A program made the translations under genes and the position numbers. Shown piece after piece: positions 49,181 through 61,046 of a stretch of 64,000 nt of DNA (positions are counted from its first letter, which is position 1; every line of letters begins with the position of its first letter). Source of the DNA: Euglena gracilis (Eukaryota; Euglenida; Euglenophyceae; Euglenales); assembly GCA_039621445.1 (NCBI GenBank), contig CP154954.1:5743919-5807918 (forward strand). The letters are read 5' to 3'. The notes beneath the pieces were generated by a model, which had not been told where the DNA came from, made no database searches, and saw only the letters and a list, made by a program, of their open reading frames with translations.

Positions 49181-52100
49181 GCGGTTGGCTTTTCCAACAG
49201 CGCAGAATAAGGAGCCGATGGTGCCGGAGTAGACGCTTGCCGTCTGGGCGAAGCGGGCATACTGACCGCTGGGTCACGCATGACGCTCGCAGGGGTCGGC
49301 AATCGTTCCGGGGGTTGTTCAGACGGCCGTCGCCGAGCAGGTTCATCCTGTCCGACGAGGCGTGGCACTGTGGTCGTCACCGGAAGCGGTGCTTCCACAG
49401 GTGCTGGCACTCCCAGAAACTCTGCCATTGTCTTCGGGATGGCAGGGACCCTGCGCGGTGTCAGTGGTCGTGGGGGTATCTCCTCCACTTCCATTTCGAC
49501 ATCCGGTCAATGAGGTTGATCCTCCACAACCGCTGGCGCAGGTGCTACGGGAGGTTGATCCTCCGATGTAGCCGGTGCGACAGATGGCCCTGTCGGCTGG
49601 GGTTCATCCCCTGATGGTGGTTGCTCTGCTGTCGGAGATGGGGGTGAGGGAACGCCGACATCCGGCGTCTCCACGACCTCAGCGGCGGAGCTTGATGCTA
49701 CGCCTCCACCTCGTGGCGTTAGTGCAGCAGCCACGGCAGTAATGCCGGTGACTACGGCGCCGAGCACACGGCCTCCTAACTAGGTGCGTGCTGTGGGACT
49801 GGCAGGTTCTTCGAGGATATCCTCGACGACCATACCAGTCACCTCGGCTGGAGGCTCAGCCGTTGGAACAGGCGTAGCAGCCACAGGTATATCCCCTGCG
49901 GGTGCTCCGTCTGGTCTAGGCTGTGCCGGAGCAGGCAGAGCAGGGTAGAGGATATCCTCCACGTTCTCACCTTCCTCCTCAGGAAGTTCCTAGTCTCCAC
50001 CTACCGGTGGACAGACGCAAGCCGCCGCGGGAGCCGGGGAAACCGATCGTTCCCCTGCCGCTCGCGGGGCAGAGACGAAGGATACAGCCGTTCCTGTCGG
50101 AGACGGCGGCGCTGCCTCTAGAATGGTGACGGAGGGGCTGCGGTCGCGTTCCTCCCGCCGCGGAATCGCGGTGGTGGAAGCGACTGACGCCTCACGTCTC
50201 CTTGGCGCCAGAGGTTCATCCTCCGGGGCGATGAAGGCGCGCAGATCCTCGGGCGAACGAGGATCGTCGGGGTTCCATCGGCATCCCTGGGCATCCGCCA
50301 GCCTGTAAAAGGCCAGCGTACTGCTGCTGGCGCTGTTGGGCCAGGGTGGCGGCCATGATGGCTGCACCCAGGCGTTGGCAGGCCTGTTCGGGCCCATGAA
50401 GCCGCGGTAACGCGTGTCTTCTCAGACCTCGAAAAAGCCCTCCTCGAACTCCTGAACGCATGCCAGAATCGGCATACGCTGTTCGAGGATGGCCTGCGGG
50501 TGACACATCAGCGGAAGGAATACCTCCCGGTCGAGGGTACCGCCAAACTGTCGCCGCAAATGTTCCTCCATGCTGATATCAGCCATGTGCCAGTTGGGGC
50601 GCAGGTGGCCGAGAATCCGACGACGAGGACCCTCGATGGCGTCACCGTAATCCGGTGGCAGGCTTTCCATACCAGGCCTATCGTCCTGGGGGTCACGGAG
50701 ATGTATATACACCTCCATGACATAGGTGGTCCAGGCTCGCCACCAGAACTGCTGCAGCATAAAAATACGCTGCTTGTGGACGCGGCGACTTTTGCCCTGG
50801 ACATCCGGGGCGTCGCGGCACACATGCATAGGCATGCGGCGTCCCATCTCCAGGCCCGGGTTATCCCGAGGCGGTGGAGGACTTCCGCGCACGCCGAATC
50901 CCCAGAAGTCGACAGGAAATTCCTGCCGGCAGTACTTACAGCAGAGGTCATACCTCTGCGGGTAAGCCAGGGAAACGCGCTTAACGCGGAAGGTGGAGCC
51001 GTAATGGCTCACCAGCCACACCTGGAGGTTGTTGCACCACAACACCTCGATCAGGCGTTCGATGTCGGGGTGTAGTGAGTAGAATTCCCACTACACGCCG
51101 AGGGGTCCGACTGTATGAATACAGTCGAAGATTGCCTTCAGCCTTCGGGCCAACACACGCTGGTCCCGAAATCTCAACTGGTGCAGGTAACTGCGACCAG
51201 TGGAGTCGCCGAAGAGACCCCAGTTCTGGCAGGGGTATCCCAGCCAAAACCAGAGCTCCCAGAAACCTGGCTGGGTTTCCAGCAAGGGTCTGCCACCTTC
51301 ACCTTCGAAGGCGTACAGATCTATCCCGTAATGGAATGGTCTGACTCTGTTCTCGGTGTGGCGTAATACCACATCGATGACTGCTTGTGGAGGGGTGACG
51401 GGGCGGTTTCCTGCAACATGGTAATCATGCTGCATTCGCCAGCCTTCGTCCTCCAGCTCCTCCTTGAACCTGAGCATATGCTCAAAGTCCGAGAGGACTT
51501 CTGCTGGTTCCTCTTCCTCCTCACGTGCTGTTCCCTTACCTTTACCCTCACCCTTCCCTTTGCCGGCCACGCCTTTGCCTTCTCCCTTGCGTTTGCCCTC
51601 GGCCTTGCCTGTGTCCTTTCCCGTCTGGCGAATACCAGAGGGTCGGGCGCTCGGTGCCGCCGGAGTCGGTTCGGTTCCTTCCCATTCCATCTCTGGGGAG
51701 GGACCTGGCCGACCCGCTGCACGTCGCGGTGACGGCGTGGCTGGGCGTCGGCTAGGAGTCTGGCGTGGGCTTGGCTTCGACGCAGGTGGTCGCGGCTCCT
51801 TCCATACCGGAGGGATCGGCGGTGGCATGGTGGCAACAGGACGGCTCATCGCCACCTGTGCCTCTGCCGGTGGTCGTCCAGCCGGGGTGTCCTGGCTGGC
51901 TTCCACCTGCATCGCCACACCGCCTTCCGCGTCCCGTGGGCTGGGTCGCCTGGGCTGTGGGGTAAGGTTCTCCGTAGTCCTGTCGTGCTTCAGGGTGGCA
52001 GGTAATACTGCTCCACCTGCCGGGGGCTCACCGTGTAATACCGGGGTTGCCACCCGCAGCTGCGGCTGGTACGGATGGTATGGGGTGTATCCACGGCCCT

Positions 52101-53172
52101 GAAGGGCAGCCAGAGAGGAATAATACCTCGTCCGGTGCTCTTCAGACGCGAATACTGGCTCCTGCAGGAAGTGTCGAGCAAGCTCATCCTGCTCGGTTCC
52201 CGAAGGTGCCATGTGGTAGTAGGGAGTCTCCTGCCGACGGGGGATATCCCCAGTCTGGACAGGAGCTGCACTGGGCGGTCGGGCTGCCACACGGTGGGGA
52301 GGTTCATCCTCCACCACTATGGGCTCCGGCTGCAGCCGTGGCTCAACGCCAGGGACAGGGGCGACCGGTGATGCCTGTGGCATCCTGTGCATGAACATGT
52401 GTTGGACGTATGCCACAGGGGGCACGTCCGACTGTCCGGCTGGGAGCACGCGTGCGCCGCGCGGGTAATCCGCGTGCGTCGCGTACTGCGAGACAAAGTG
52501 CTCCGCTGGCGGCTCGCGCGGCGGCATTCGCTGCGGCGAGGGCGGGCGAGCAAAAATTTTCGTCATCCCAGGTGGGACATGCACAGCCTCACATACCGGT
52601 GGGGGCGTGTGCTCACGCATATGCACGGTGTGGGATCCCACCGGCGTCTGCGTTTGCAGCATGGGCGGCACATACACGCCCAGGTCCATCATTGTCTCGC
52701 CAGGCTCGAATCCGGAATCGGATGCCGACGAGAAATACCGTCTCCCCGTCATCAGGGCTTGACCACAGGGACACCACTGAGCCACCGGCGTGTTGGCTAC
52801 CACCAACAACTGAGCACAGTATGCATCCCAAAGGGCTTGCATAAAGGGCTCTGTTGGGGGGTGTGCGCACATACGCATCGCCCGCTCCAACGTCTCCGTA
52901 GTGCGGAAGATCATCTCTCCCGCATACGGGGGCAGGCGCGATCTGCGCTGCGCTGGTGGCTGAGGTGCCGGCTGCTGGACGGCAGATGGATCTGGTACCG
53001 CATATGCGGACCGGCTGCTGGTAGCTGCGGCGAATACCGGGTCTGAAACCCTCTCAGCATGTGGGCACCCGGAATCGGGGCCTCAGCATACTGAGGGTAC
53101 TGGGGGTATGGCGCGCCAGGAGGCTGCGGCCATGGTGGACCTGGTCCAGGTCCGCGCCCAGGCAGCAGGATG
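49180..53172 (-). pseudogene. ORF-X' of gypsy copy 2 (diverged, five in-frame stops)
   Basis: Homologous to ORF-X along its length: LPGRGPGPGPPWP start (the ATG has become ATC near 53170), LPPYAGEMIFRTTETLERAM, QWCPCGQALMTG, PGFWELWFWLGYPCQNWGLF, DFWGFGVRGSPPP, RAWTTYVMEVYIHL, WPPPWPNS, LGGRVLGAVVTGI. From 52914 down no indel breaks the frame; the interruptions are TAG 51091, TGA 50422, TAG 49990, TAG 49780 and TGA 49507. One frameshift lies near 52940-53050. Homology to ORF-X fades in the Pro-rich tail near 49200, about where copy 1's gag begins, and resumes at 35008. Conservation of the two globular blocks at this divergence argues that ORF-X was functional in the element's history. Confidence 0.75.
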
Positions 53173-53325
53173 CTACCCGAACGACGACGACAACTAAGAG
53201 TAACCTTGTTGTCAGTCGCTTTGAGTGCTGGTGCACTGAAAAAGGTAGGCTTCTATCTTAATCAAAAACTCTGCGAGAAAGATAGAGAAATAAGGAAGTG
53301 CAGGGGGGGTATAAACGCGAAACAT

Positions 53326-55253
53326 TCACATAAAACACACGCATTTTCCAAAACGAAATCGTTTCAGAAAGTGTTTATGTTTATGCCTACGTGATTGCGC
53401 TTGTTCCACAGCTTCCAATCCTGCTGGATATCCAACAAAACTGGATGCTGGCTCCCAAGTGTCCTCCTCTGGCCCATACCCTTTCCAGCGAACTTTCCAG
53501 TAGTGCACACCCCTGTCGACCTTGTGGTCTATTATCTTATTGACCACAAAGTCGTCCGTTTCAGGTAATCTGGAACGGGGCTTGAAATACAGGCAGGGGA
53601 TAGCTTTTCCGTCTGGAGGGCTTAGGTACGGTTTGAAGTCGTCCATATGGACGTCCTCAATCCTGTTGGGCAAGGCAACTTTATATCGCCCGCTACTACC
53701 TAACCTCTCCAAAATTTCGCATGGGCCGAGCCAAAGAGGATCTAGCTTGGAAGATTGCATGCGGGTGCGGTTATTCCGTACCCACACGCGGTCACCTGGA
53801 CTATACACAGGTGTGTTGAAGTTCTGTAAAAACGATTTCGGTTTGTTGGAATGAATTTCTGTGATACGTGATTGGACTGCGGAGCGGAGTGATTCCACTT
53901 CTGCAAACCACGTTTCACAGCTGACGCTACTTCGGGCGGGTCTCTCCGAGGGGATATCCCCTATGGCCGGAGGGTCTCGTCCGAAAACAATTTTGTACGG
54001 TGAGTGTGGTAATACCAACCCTGGCAAGGTATTGATGTAAAATAAACACCAATGAAGAACGGATAACCAATTCTTACCCGAGTCAGCCAGTGAAAGGCGA
54101 AGCATATTGACAACGGATTTCACGGCTGCCTCGGCTCTACCATTGCCTTTCGGGCGGTATATAATGGAAAAATGGTGCTCAATGCCGAGTAAACCGCACA
54201 AAGTTGTGAAAAACCGCGAAGAGATCAAGTGACCTTGATCACTCACGATTTCGTTCGGTAAACCCATTAAGCAGATACATTTCTCCAGGAATATGGATGC
54301 CAAAATCTAGGCTGTCAACCCTGCTTTCCGGCATGGAATGGCTACAATGTACCCACTCAGCCGACAGACGACAACAAAAACGTAATCGTAAATTTTGCCA
54401 TCTGATCCTTTGCAAGGTTCAAGTTCGAGAAAATCCATGCAGAGGGACGTAAAAGTGTCTGGTGGTACGGGGAAAAAGTCCATCGTACCAGGGGGGGTAC
54501 GTCTGCGCGGTTTTACAGCCTGACAAATTTGGCACCGTTGCGAAATTCGCAAACAGCGCGAATATAATTCTTTTTCACTCAGGGTTGTGCCATATCTGCG
54601 ACCCACTAGTGAAAGAAGTTTGGGGGCCCCAGGGTGACCATGGTTGTGATAGCTCAAAATCACATCATCAACCAGGTCTTGGGGTATACAATATTTATAA
54701 ACAGAATTCCGTAAAATAAGCCGCAATGGTGATAGAGAGTAATTCTCTATGGATTCACCACTACGAAGTCTATTCACAATGGTACTATATATAGGGTCAC
54801 GCGAATAATCCCATTCACGGAAAAATAGGCGGGTAGGAGTTTCCGTACGCGTAATGCGACGGGGTCCGGCAGTGCGTCCGCGCCGGCGCCTTCCACGCAA
54901 TGGTGAAATGGCGATGCTGCGATATACCCGGGAAACGGGTAGTGAATCGAGCATGTTGTCCGCAGCGTCGGATCGACATGCGAACTGGTCAGCCTCATGG
55001 CTGCCATGAAAAGTCGCATCACCCTCATCCGGGTTCCCAGGATAATACCAGGGGGCTCGGCTGAGAGGTTCCGCAACTTTTTTTGTGTGACCTGGGGTAT
55101 AGATAACCAGCAGGTTAAACTGGCTCAAGAACTCATGCCATCGGCATCTTCTGCCAACTGATGACATGGCCTTGTTTAGGTCCTCAGTATACCAGTGTTG
55201 AAGGCTCTCATGATCCGTCAACACGAGTATCTGGACCAAGCTGCTGGCTATCC
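53326..55253 (-). pseudogene. pol: Pol C-terminal half of gypsy copy 2 (RNase H end, integrase, chromodomain)
   Basis: Starts at the assembly gap inside the RNase H (SSLVQILVLTDHESLQHW), then a linker, HHCC domain (YHNHGHPGAPKLLSLVGRRY … CQICQAVKPRRRTPPG), DDE core (MDFLELEP, EIVSDQGHLISSRF, GRAEAAVKSVVN) and chromodomain (WKVRWKGYGPEEDTWEPASSF). It is collinear with copies 1 and 3 but differs at many positions. One TAG (54307-54309) interrupts it where copy 3 reads Gln; no indel is seen. ORF-X' follows ~150 bp downstream, the same spacing as in the other copies. Confidence 0.85.
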
Positions 55254-55266
55254 NNNNNNNNNNNNN
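55254..55266. other. Assembly gap (13 N)
   Basis: The left side ends inside the RNase H of copy 2. The right side begins with a G-run inside the LTR of copy 3, at the position matching the G-run at 36155-36176. The missing sequence must be several kb if the scaffold order is right, so the 13-N length is nominal. Confidence 0.95.
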
Positions 55267-55419
55267 GGGGGGGGGGGGGGGCGCTTGGATGCTTCCATCC
55301 AGAGCGTAGAGTGACACAGACCCAGGTTCATCCCAGGGCTGTTCAGCGATTTCCGCTACCAATGTATATATATGTATAGTATATGGATGTCCAGGCTCCA
55401 TGAAGGCACTTACCTTACA
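55267..55419 (-). repeat. LTR fragment of gypsy copy 3
   Basis: Nearly identical to 36163-36314, including CTTCCATCCAGAGCGTAG and TATATATATGTATAG. The rest of the LTR is lost in the gap. Confidence 0.7.
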
Positions 55420-55444
55420 TGAGCCTGGTAATGCCGTTTCGGCA

Positions 55445-56473
55445 TTACATCCGTTCCAGCCGCCAATAATCATGGCGGGAGTCCAAGGGATCTTCCACAA
55501 GGACCATCTGGAATTGTGGTGGTGGTGGCCTATCTACGAGCCAGGTTTCTGGCGATTCGTATTCGAAATCAGGTGCCACCCAGTCCCGAACCCATCCTTC
55601 GGGGACTGTGTGCTTGGTTGCACTCGCTCTTTCTGCGAGGAACCATTGCAGCTTCTCCCAGAATTTCCTGGGCAGAGTTGCTGGCCAGATGAAGTAGTTC
55701 ATCCTTGGGTGGTTGGCTGACACCTGCGGGGCATTCCCCGGGTGAAAGTCAATTGGCATGTGATATGCGCATTCCGCGCGGACTGTATGGGGTCGTAATA
55801 CGGCCCCAAGCCAGTCTTTCCAGGTCATCCCGTGGTTTTCGGGTGGCCATTGTGGCAGGCACCAGCGACCGTTTCGGTCCTGGTTTTGGAACAGGCGGAA
55901 AAGTATCTTTTCCCTGTCTGCTGTCTCCCAGAGGTAAGGTAATCTTACCCCTGCCTCCTCAGCAGCGAGGCGTATCGCCCCACTGTCGATCTGCCACCCA
56001 CGGGCCATTCCCGTGTGGCGGTAGTCGTCGAGCTTGAGGTTGGCATACTTGAAAAAGTCCTTGAACTTTTTGTTCAAGGTGGAGTATTCCTCCAGTGGCT
56101 TCTCGGCACTTGGCACGATTGTGCGTACTGCGCCTTCCGCAGTGTGCCAGAAGGTACCTCGAAGGCAGTTGACGCAGAGAACTGGTACATTCGTACCGTC
56201 TCGGTCTGTGTAGCTGAAATTGTGCTTGTGGGTCCAACTGTCCACGCACTTGGCGCATACCAAGGCGGCACAGTTAGGGATGTATACATCCTTGTGGAAC
56301 GATTTCCGATCCACAGGGTTGCACACATGGACGAGGGGTAATCCCAGGTCAAGTGCACTGTTGTACATCTTGTGGCATACAGTGCAAAGCCACACAAAAC
56401 GGTTTTCCGTTGTTTTGTCGATGAGGAATTCCTCACCGAAGAATTGGGCCAAAACACGGGGAGATCTGGAATT
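55445..56473 (-). CDS. ORF-Y, Cys/His-rich protein (copy 3)
   Basis: Almost identical to 36340-37368: same stop, same Cys/His set, same absence of ATG and same TAG just before the frame opens. In the last ~100 residues a Gly of copy 1 is Trp here (MNYFIWPATLP), which agrees with the diverged copy (MNYIIWPVMLP), so copy 3 keeps the ancestral residue. Intact across its whole length. Confidence 0.7.
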   Translation of the reverse strand, partial: NSRSPRVLAQFFGEEFLIDKTTENRFVWLCTVCHKMYNSALDLGLPLVHVCNPVDRKSFHKDVYIPNCAALVCAKCVDSWTHKHNFSYTDRDGTNVPVLCVNCLRGTFWHTAEGAVRTIVPSAEKPLEEYSTLNKKFKDFFKYANLKLDDYRHTGMARGWQIDSGAIRLAAEEAGVRLPYLWETADREKILFRLFQNQDRNGRWCLPQWPPENHGMTWKDWLGAVLRPHTVRAECAYHMPIDFHPGNAPQVSANHPRMNYFIWPATLPRKFWEKLQWFLAERASATKHTVPEGWVRDWVAPDFEYESPETWLVDRPPPPQFQMVLVEDPLDSRHDYWRLERM

Positions 56474-56480
56474 CTAATAA

Positions 56481-59400
56481 TTACAGGTCACATTCTGACC
56501 ATTTCCGTCCCTGACAGAACAGTGGCTCAATCCACCGGTTAAGGCATTGCTGTGTCCTCAATTTATGTGCGATCATCATGTACCTGTTTTTCAGGTCATG
56601 AATGTCAGGGTCATCCTGATTGATCGCGTTCCAGTCGATGACAACTTCGTCTTCTGAAGGTGTCTCGGCTGTCGAGGCGCGGGATTTTCCCAGCCCCTTT
56701 GACGGAGGTTTCGGCTGTGAGGTTTTCCCATAGCCGGATGACGTGACGTGCGTGAATCCTTGTCCCGAGGTTAATCCCCGAGAAGAGGATGCAGCACTCT
56801 GGCCGCCAGCACCACCACCGCCTTTCGGTGGGGGCTGATCACCAGATTTCGGTGTGGGTTTGCAAGGTGCGGCGCCCGGCTTACTTTTCGCCGGGGCCTT
56901 CGGGCTTCCGGCTTCCGGAGTCTCCGAGGGCCGCCGCTCAGCGTCTCGCTTGCTTGCCCACGTGCGTGGTGACGCTTGGGACGGGGGTCTTTTCCCCGAC
57001 GCCGAACGTCGTTGACCTTCAGCAGGGGTTTCCCGAGCTGATGGTCGTCCTACACGCTCCTTCGCGGCTCCCGAAGGTTTCCCAGGGGTAGCCGTGGGGG
57101 ATGGTGTTGGTGTAGGCCTAGCCTGTGCACTTCGCGCTGGCTGAGCCTGTGGTGGAGGCATGGACGCCCGCTCGGCCTGTTTTTCAGGCGCCGGTGTCCG
57201 TGTGCCTTGACGCTTCTCTGCCGTGACTGTGGCTGTACCATGAGATACGGGTTCATCCCGTGCCTCCGGTGGTACCGCCGGTGTCGATACAGGTTCATCC
57301 TGTACTGACACGGCTGGTGTTGTCTCCACAGTCATTGCCATCTGTTCGCCTTCCGTCCGTGTCGCTTCCGACACTGGCGGTGGCGCTGCCGTTGGGGAAG
57401 GTTCATCCTCCACCATGGCTGCAATGTCAGATGTGTCTTCCGTCAGCTGGGCAGTTTCCGCCGCAGCTGTGGAAGAACTGGCCGCAGTGCCACGTGGAGT
57501 GACTACTGCGATCAGTGACCGTAAACCACCGAGTACGCGTCCGCCCAGTGAGGTGCGTCTCTCCTCACCTGAAGTGGGCTCCTCGGCTGGCTCCTCGGTT
57601 AACGGGGTTTCCCCGGAAACAGGGAGCTTGAGGCGTAATACCTCAGGCGTGTGGGTACCGTTTCCGGCGGGTTTTCCCGCGGAGGGGTTGGTACACCCGC
57701 TGTACCCAGTGAGGCTGGTGATAGAGGGACAGGTGTCATTTCACCTGCTTGTGATCCTGGGTGTTGGGCGGTTTCTGCCACAGTATCCAGCATCACTACC
57801 GATGGGCTACGGGTTTCCCGTGCCGGAGGTTCCGTTGGCTGAGGTTCATCCTCAGGCATTAATACCTCCTCCTCCTCCTCATCCGCTTCCGGAGAGGATT
57901 CGGCTGCGTGTAGCTGTGCTGCAGAACGCGGGTCTTTCCTGCTCCTGTAGCACCCTTGTGCGTTTGACAGGCGGAAAAAGCTAATACTTTCACTCCTGTC
58001 AGAGTTGGGGTATGGGGGCGGCCACGTCGCTCTCACCCAGCTTTCGGGTGGAGGCTGTGGTTGATCATCGTCGATCAAGCAAAGGTCTTCCCACTGCCGT
58101 CGACAATGGTCAGTCACGCCAAACTCACCTGTTTCTTCCAGGAATGCTGGCAGTGGCCACGCGTAACGAGGGACTTCCCCTTCGTGCGCCGCGAAAAACA
58201 TCTCAAAATCCTCCCATATCAGGATATTCCCGAATTGGGTATCCAGGTGTTCCTGGAGACCGATTTCGGCCTCTTCCCAGTCTGGTCGCAGGTTCATTCT
58301 GCGCTGGTCTGGGTCATTGGGTCTGGCGTTCACCTCCATATATCCCCGAGGCAACCACTTTCTGTGGATTTCCACATCGGCGGTCATATATTCCAGGAAA
58401 TATATGTAGACCTCCAGGACGTAGGTAATCCACGCCCTGTGCCGGTACTGTTGTAGCAGAAATATTTTCTGCCGGTGCCGTTTCAGCACCTTTCGGTCTT
58501 GCGTTCCAATCTGGGGATTCCGGCACTGATGCAGGAGGAACCTCCTGGTCGGCTGGCTGCCGGCATTCTCGGCAGACGGAGGCGGTTTTCCGCGTTCTCC
58601 GAAACCCCAGAAGTCAACGATGTGGACTTCCTTGCAAAACTGGCATTCCAGTTTGTACCGCTCGGGGTATGCGAGGTCCACGTCCAGTACCTTGAACAGC
58701 ATGCCATACATGCTGTCCAGGAAGACTTGGAGGTTGTTCGTGAACATTACCGCAGCCTGTGCCTGGAGTTTCTCCGGCAGGGGGTAATACTTCCACTGGA
58801 TTCCCAGTGCGCTGACTGAAAACATGTGGTTGAAGATTTCCTTCAACTGTGCGACGAACGTTTCGCCGTCTTCACAGGTATTCAGGCAATCGATATACGT
58901 CAGACCGTTTCGGTTGGTAAAAATGCCGAAATTCTGGCAGGGGTATCCCAACCAGAACCACAGTTCCCAGAAACCAGGCATCTGGTCCAGGACAACTTCA
59001 TTCGAATGAGGGTATCCCTCGAACGCATGAAGTTCGGCACTGTAGAAAAAACGTTTGCAGTGATTGTTCATACGATTCTGCACCACTTCGAGCACCGCAT
59101 CCGGTGGTCGGTGGATCACGTTGCCTGCCCTTGTGAACTTTTGGAGATCCTCGTCGATTTTCGGCCAGATCTCCTCCAGGTACTTGAACACTGAGGCAAC
59201 GTCATAATCCTTCGTTTTCGAAGGTTCGGCGGCTTTCCCGCCCTTGCTTGCTGCGGGTCCGGCAGATTTTCCGCCTTTGCCTGGAGCTGGCCAGGCGGCT
59301 TTTCCGCCTTTGCCAGGTGCGGCTTTCCCACCTTTCTCTTGGCCTTTTCCTTTCCCCTTACCTTTACCTTTCCTTTACCCTTGCCCTTTGTGTTTGACAG

Positions 59401-60879
59401 CCATTCGAATGTCGCCCGGTATTGGTCAAAGTATTCCCAGTATTCTGGGTCTTCTGGCGTAAACACTGGGTAAGTCACGGATTCCGTGCTTGGCGTTCGA
59501 GCAAATTCCTGCTCAGCATCACCACGATTCGAGTAAACCGGTGCGACTGGGGATGGTCGGGTTTCCCGACGTGCCCGTTCTGCCGTCACGTCTGGCGCTG
59601 GTGGAGCTTCCTCCTCAGCGTCGACGTGCATCGCCGCGGGCGGATTTTCCGACCTCGGCGAGCGGCGCTGTGGCTGCGGCGTCAGATTTTCCGGGCCGCG
59701 GTCACGCTTGCCGGCGGCAGAACTTGTGGGCCGTGCTAGAGGCGCTTCCGCCACAGCAACGTCCTGCTGTCGCGCTGGTTGCCTTGATCGTGATGGAGCT
59801 GGGACTCCTGTGAGAGCCGACACAGCAGCATCATACTGCTGGCGCTCTTCCCGTGTCATTTCCGCCCGGGCAGGGTATCCCTGGCCAGCGGAAACAGGGG
59901 GGCGACGTGCGATTTGTCGTTGGATCGTCACAGCATATTCGTACTGTTGACGCTCCTCCTCAGTCTCAAACGGCCGGCCAGTCCACGGGTTAACGGGTTC
60001 ATCCCGTACCGGGGGAACTGGTGCCGCACGAGGCGCTGCCGCGGCTTCCCGCGGACGAGCGCTTCGGGCAGAGTCAGACGTCGGGGGAGGATTTCCCTCC
60101 GCAGGACGTCGTGGGATAGGGTCAGGTATGGTTGGGTGGGGTTGAGGTGGATATACGTACTGATCCCGTGGCCTTGGCGCCTCCTGGGGATAATCCCCAG
60201 AGACGGTGTACTGAGACACAGGCTCCTGTGCAGGATAATCCCGCCGGGGCATGCGCTCAGGGGATCGAAAAATACTTTCTTTCACACGTGGGTGTTCACT
60301 CCGGACAGGTGCTTCCACTGTCTCTTCCTCGGGTAATCCGGGGGAGTGAGCACGAAAATGTGCCGTGTAAGTGCCAACTGGCGGTATCTGCCGTGCTACC
60401 TGTGGCGGGACTTCCACGCCCAGGTCACGCATGGTAATGTCCGCCGCGAATCCTGACGTGTCCGGGCCGGTGTAATACACCAGACCGGTCATCGTCGCCT
60501 GGGCGCACATACACCACAGGGCTGGAGGGGTATTCGCGATGGTCAAAACTTTACGGCAGTGGTCATCCCACAATGCCTGTGTCAGTTGGTCTGGTGCCGG
60601 GTTTGCGCTCATAGGCATAACCCGGCTCATCGTCTCCGCCGTGCGGTGGATCATCACACCCGCATACGGTGGGAGGCGACGAGAGCCTGATGGCTGAGAT
60701 GGCCGCGCTTCCGCGGGCATCTGGGTCATCCTGCTACTGCTGCTGGCTTCAGGGTTTACCTGAGCCGCAGTCCGTGTAGGTGGCTGCGTGCCGTATCGGT
60801 ACGCATACTGGTCAGGGTGAGGGTGCGTGGTGGGGTGGTAAGGCGGTCCTCCGCCTGGCTCCCTTCCACCGGGCAGCAT
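56481..60879 (-). pseudogene. ORF-X (copy 3, two single-base deletions)
   Basis: Collinear with copy 1 and about 98-99% identical by eye. It keeps the 14 bp missing in copy 1 (58539-58552), but has a 1-bp deletion in the Gly-Lys repeat near 59375 and another near 57652. The span is 4,399 bp, 2 bp short of the 4,401 bp expected for 1,467 codons, which confirms the reconstructed length. ATG 60877-60879, TAA 56481-56483. The lesions do not overlap those of copy 1, so each copy is an independent decay product of an intact parent. Confidence 0.75.
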
Positions 60880-61046
60880 GATACAGCCCGGGGTCGGTAC
60901 GGTGGGATGTTTGGGTTGTTGGTTGTAGTAAGGGTAACGGCTTGAGTATTATTTGCTAAAAAGTCTGCGGAAAGAAAGAATGATAAGAATCAATGATAAA
61001 AAGAAAAGAAAACACCATGGGTTCCCCATGAGTTCTCAAAAACTTG

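Noticed and set aside
46888-54309. TAG and TGA as reassigned sense codons in this organism
   Set aside because: The nearly identical copies 1 and 3 have no in-frame TAG or TGA over several kb of the same genes. TGA, TAG and TAA all also serve as genuine ends (41919, 32462, 31366). The stops concentrate in one diverged copy and fit C-to-T decay.
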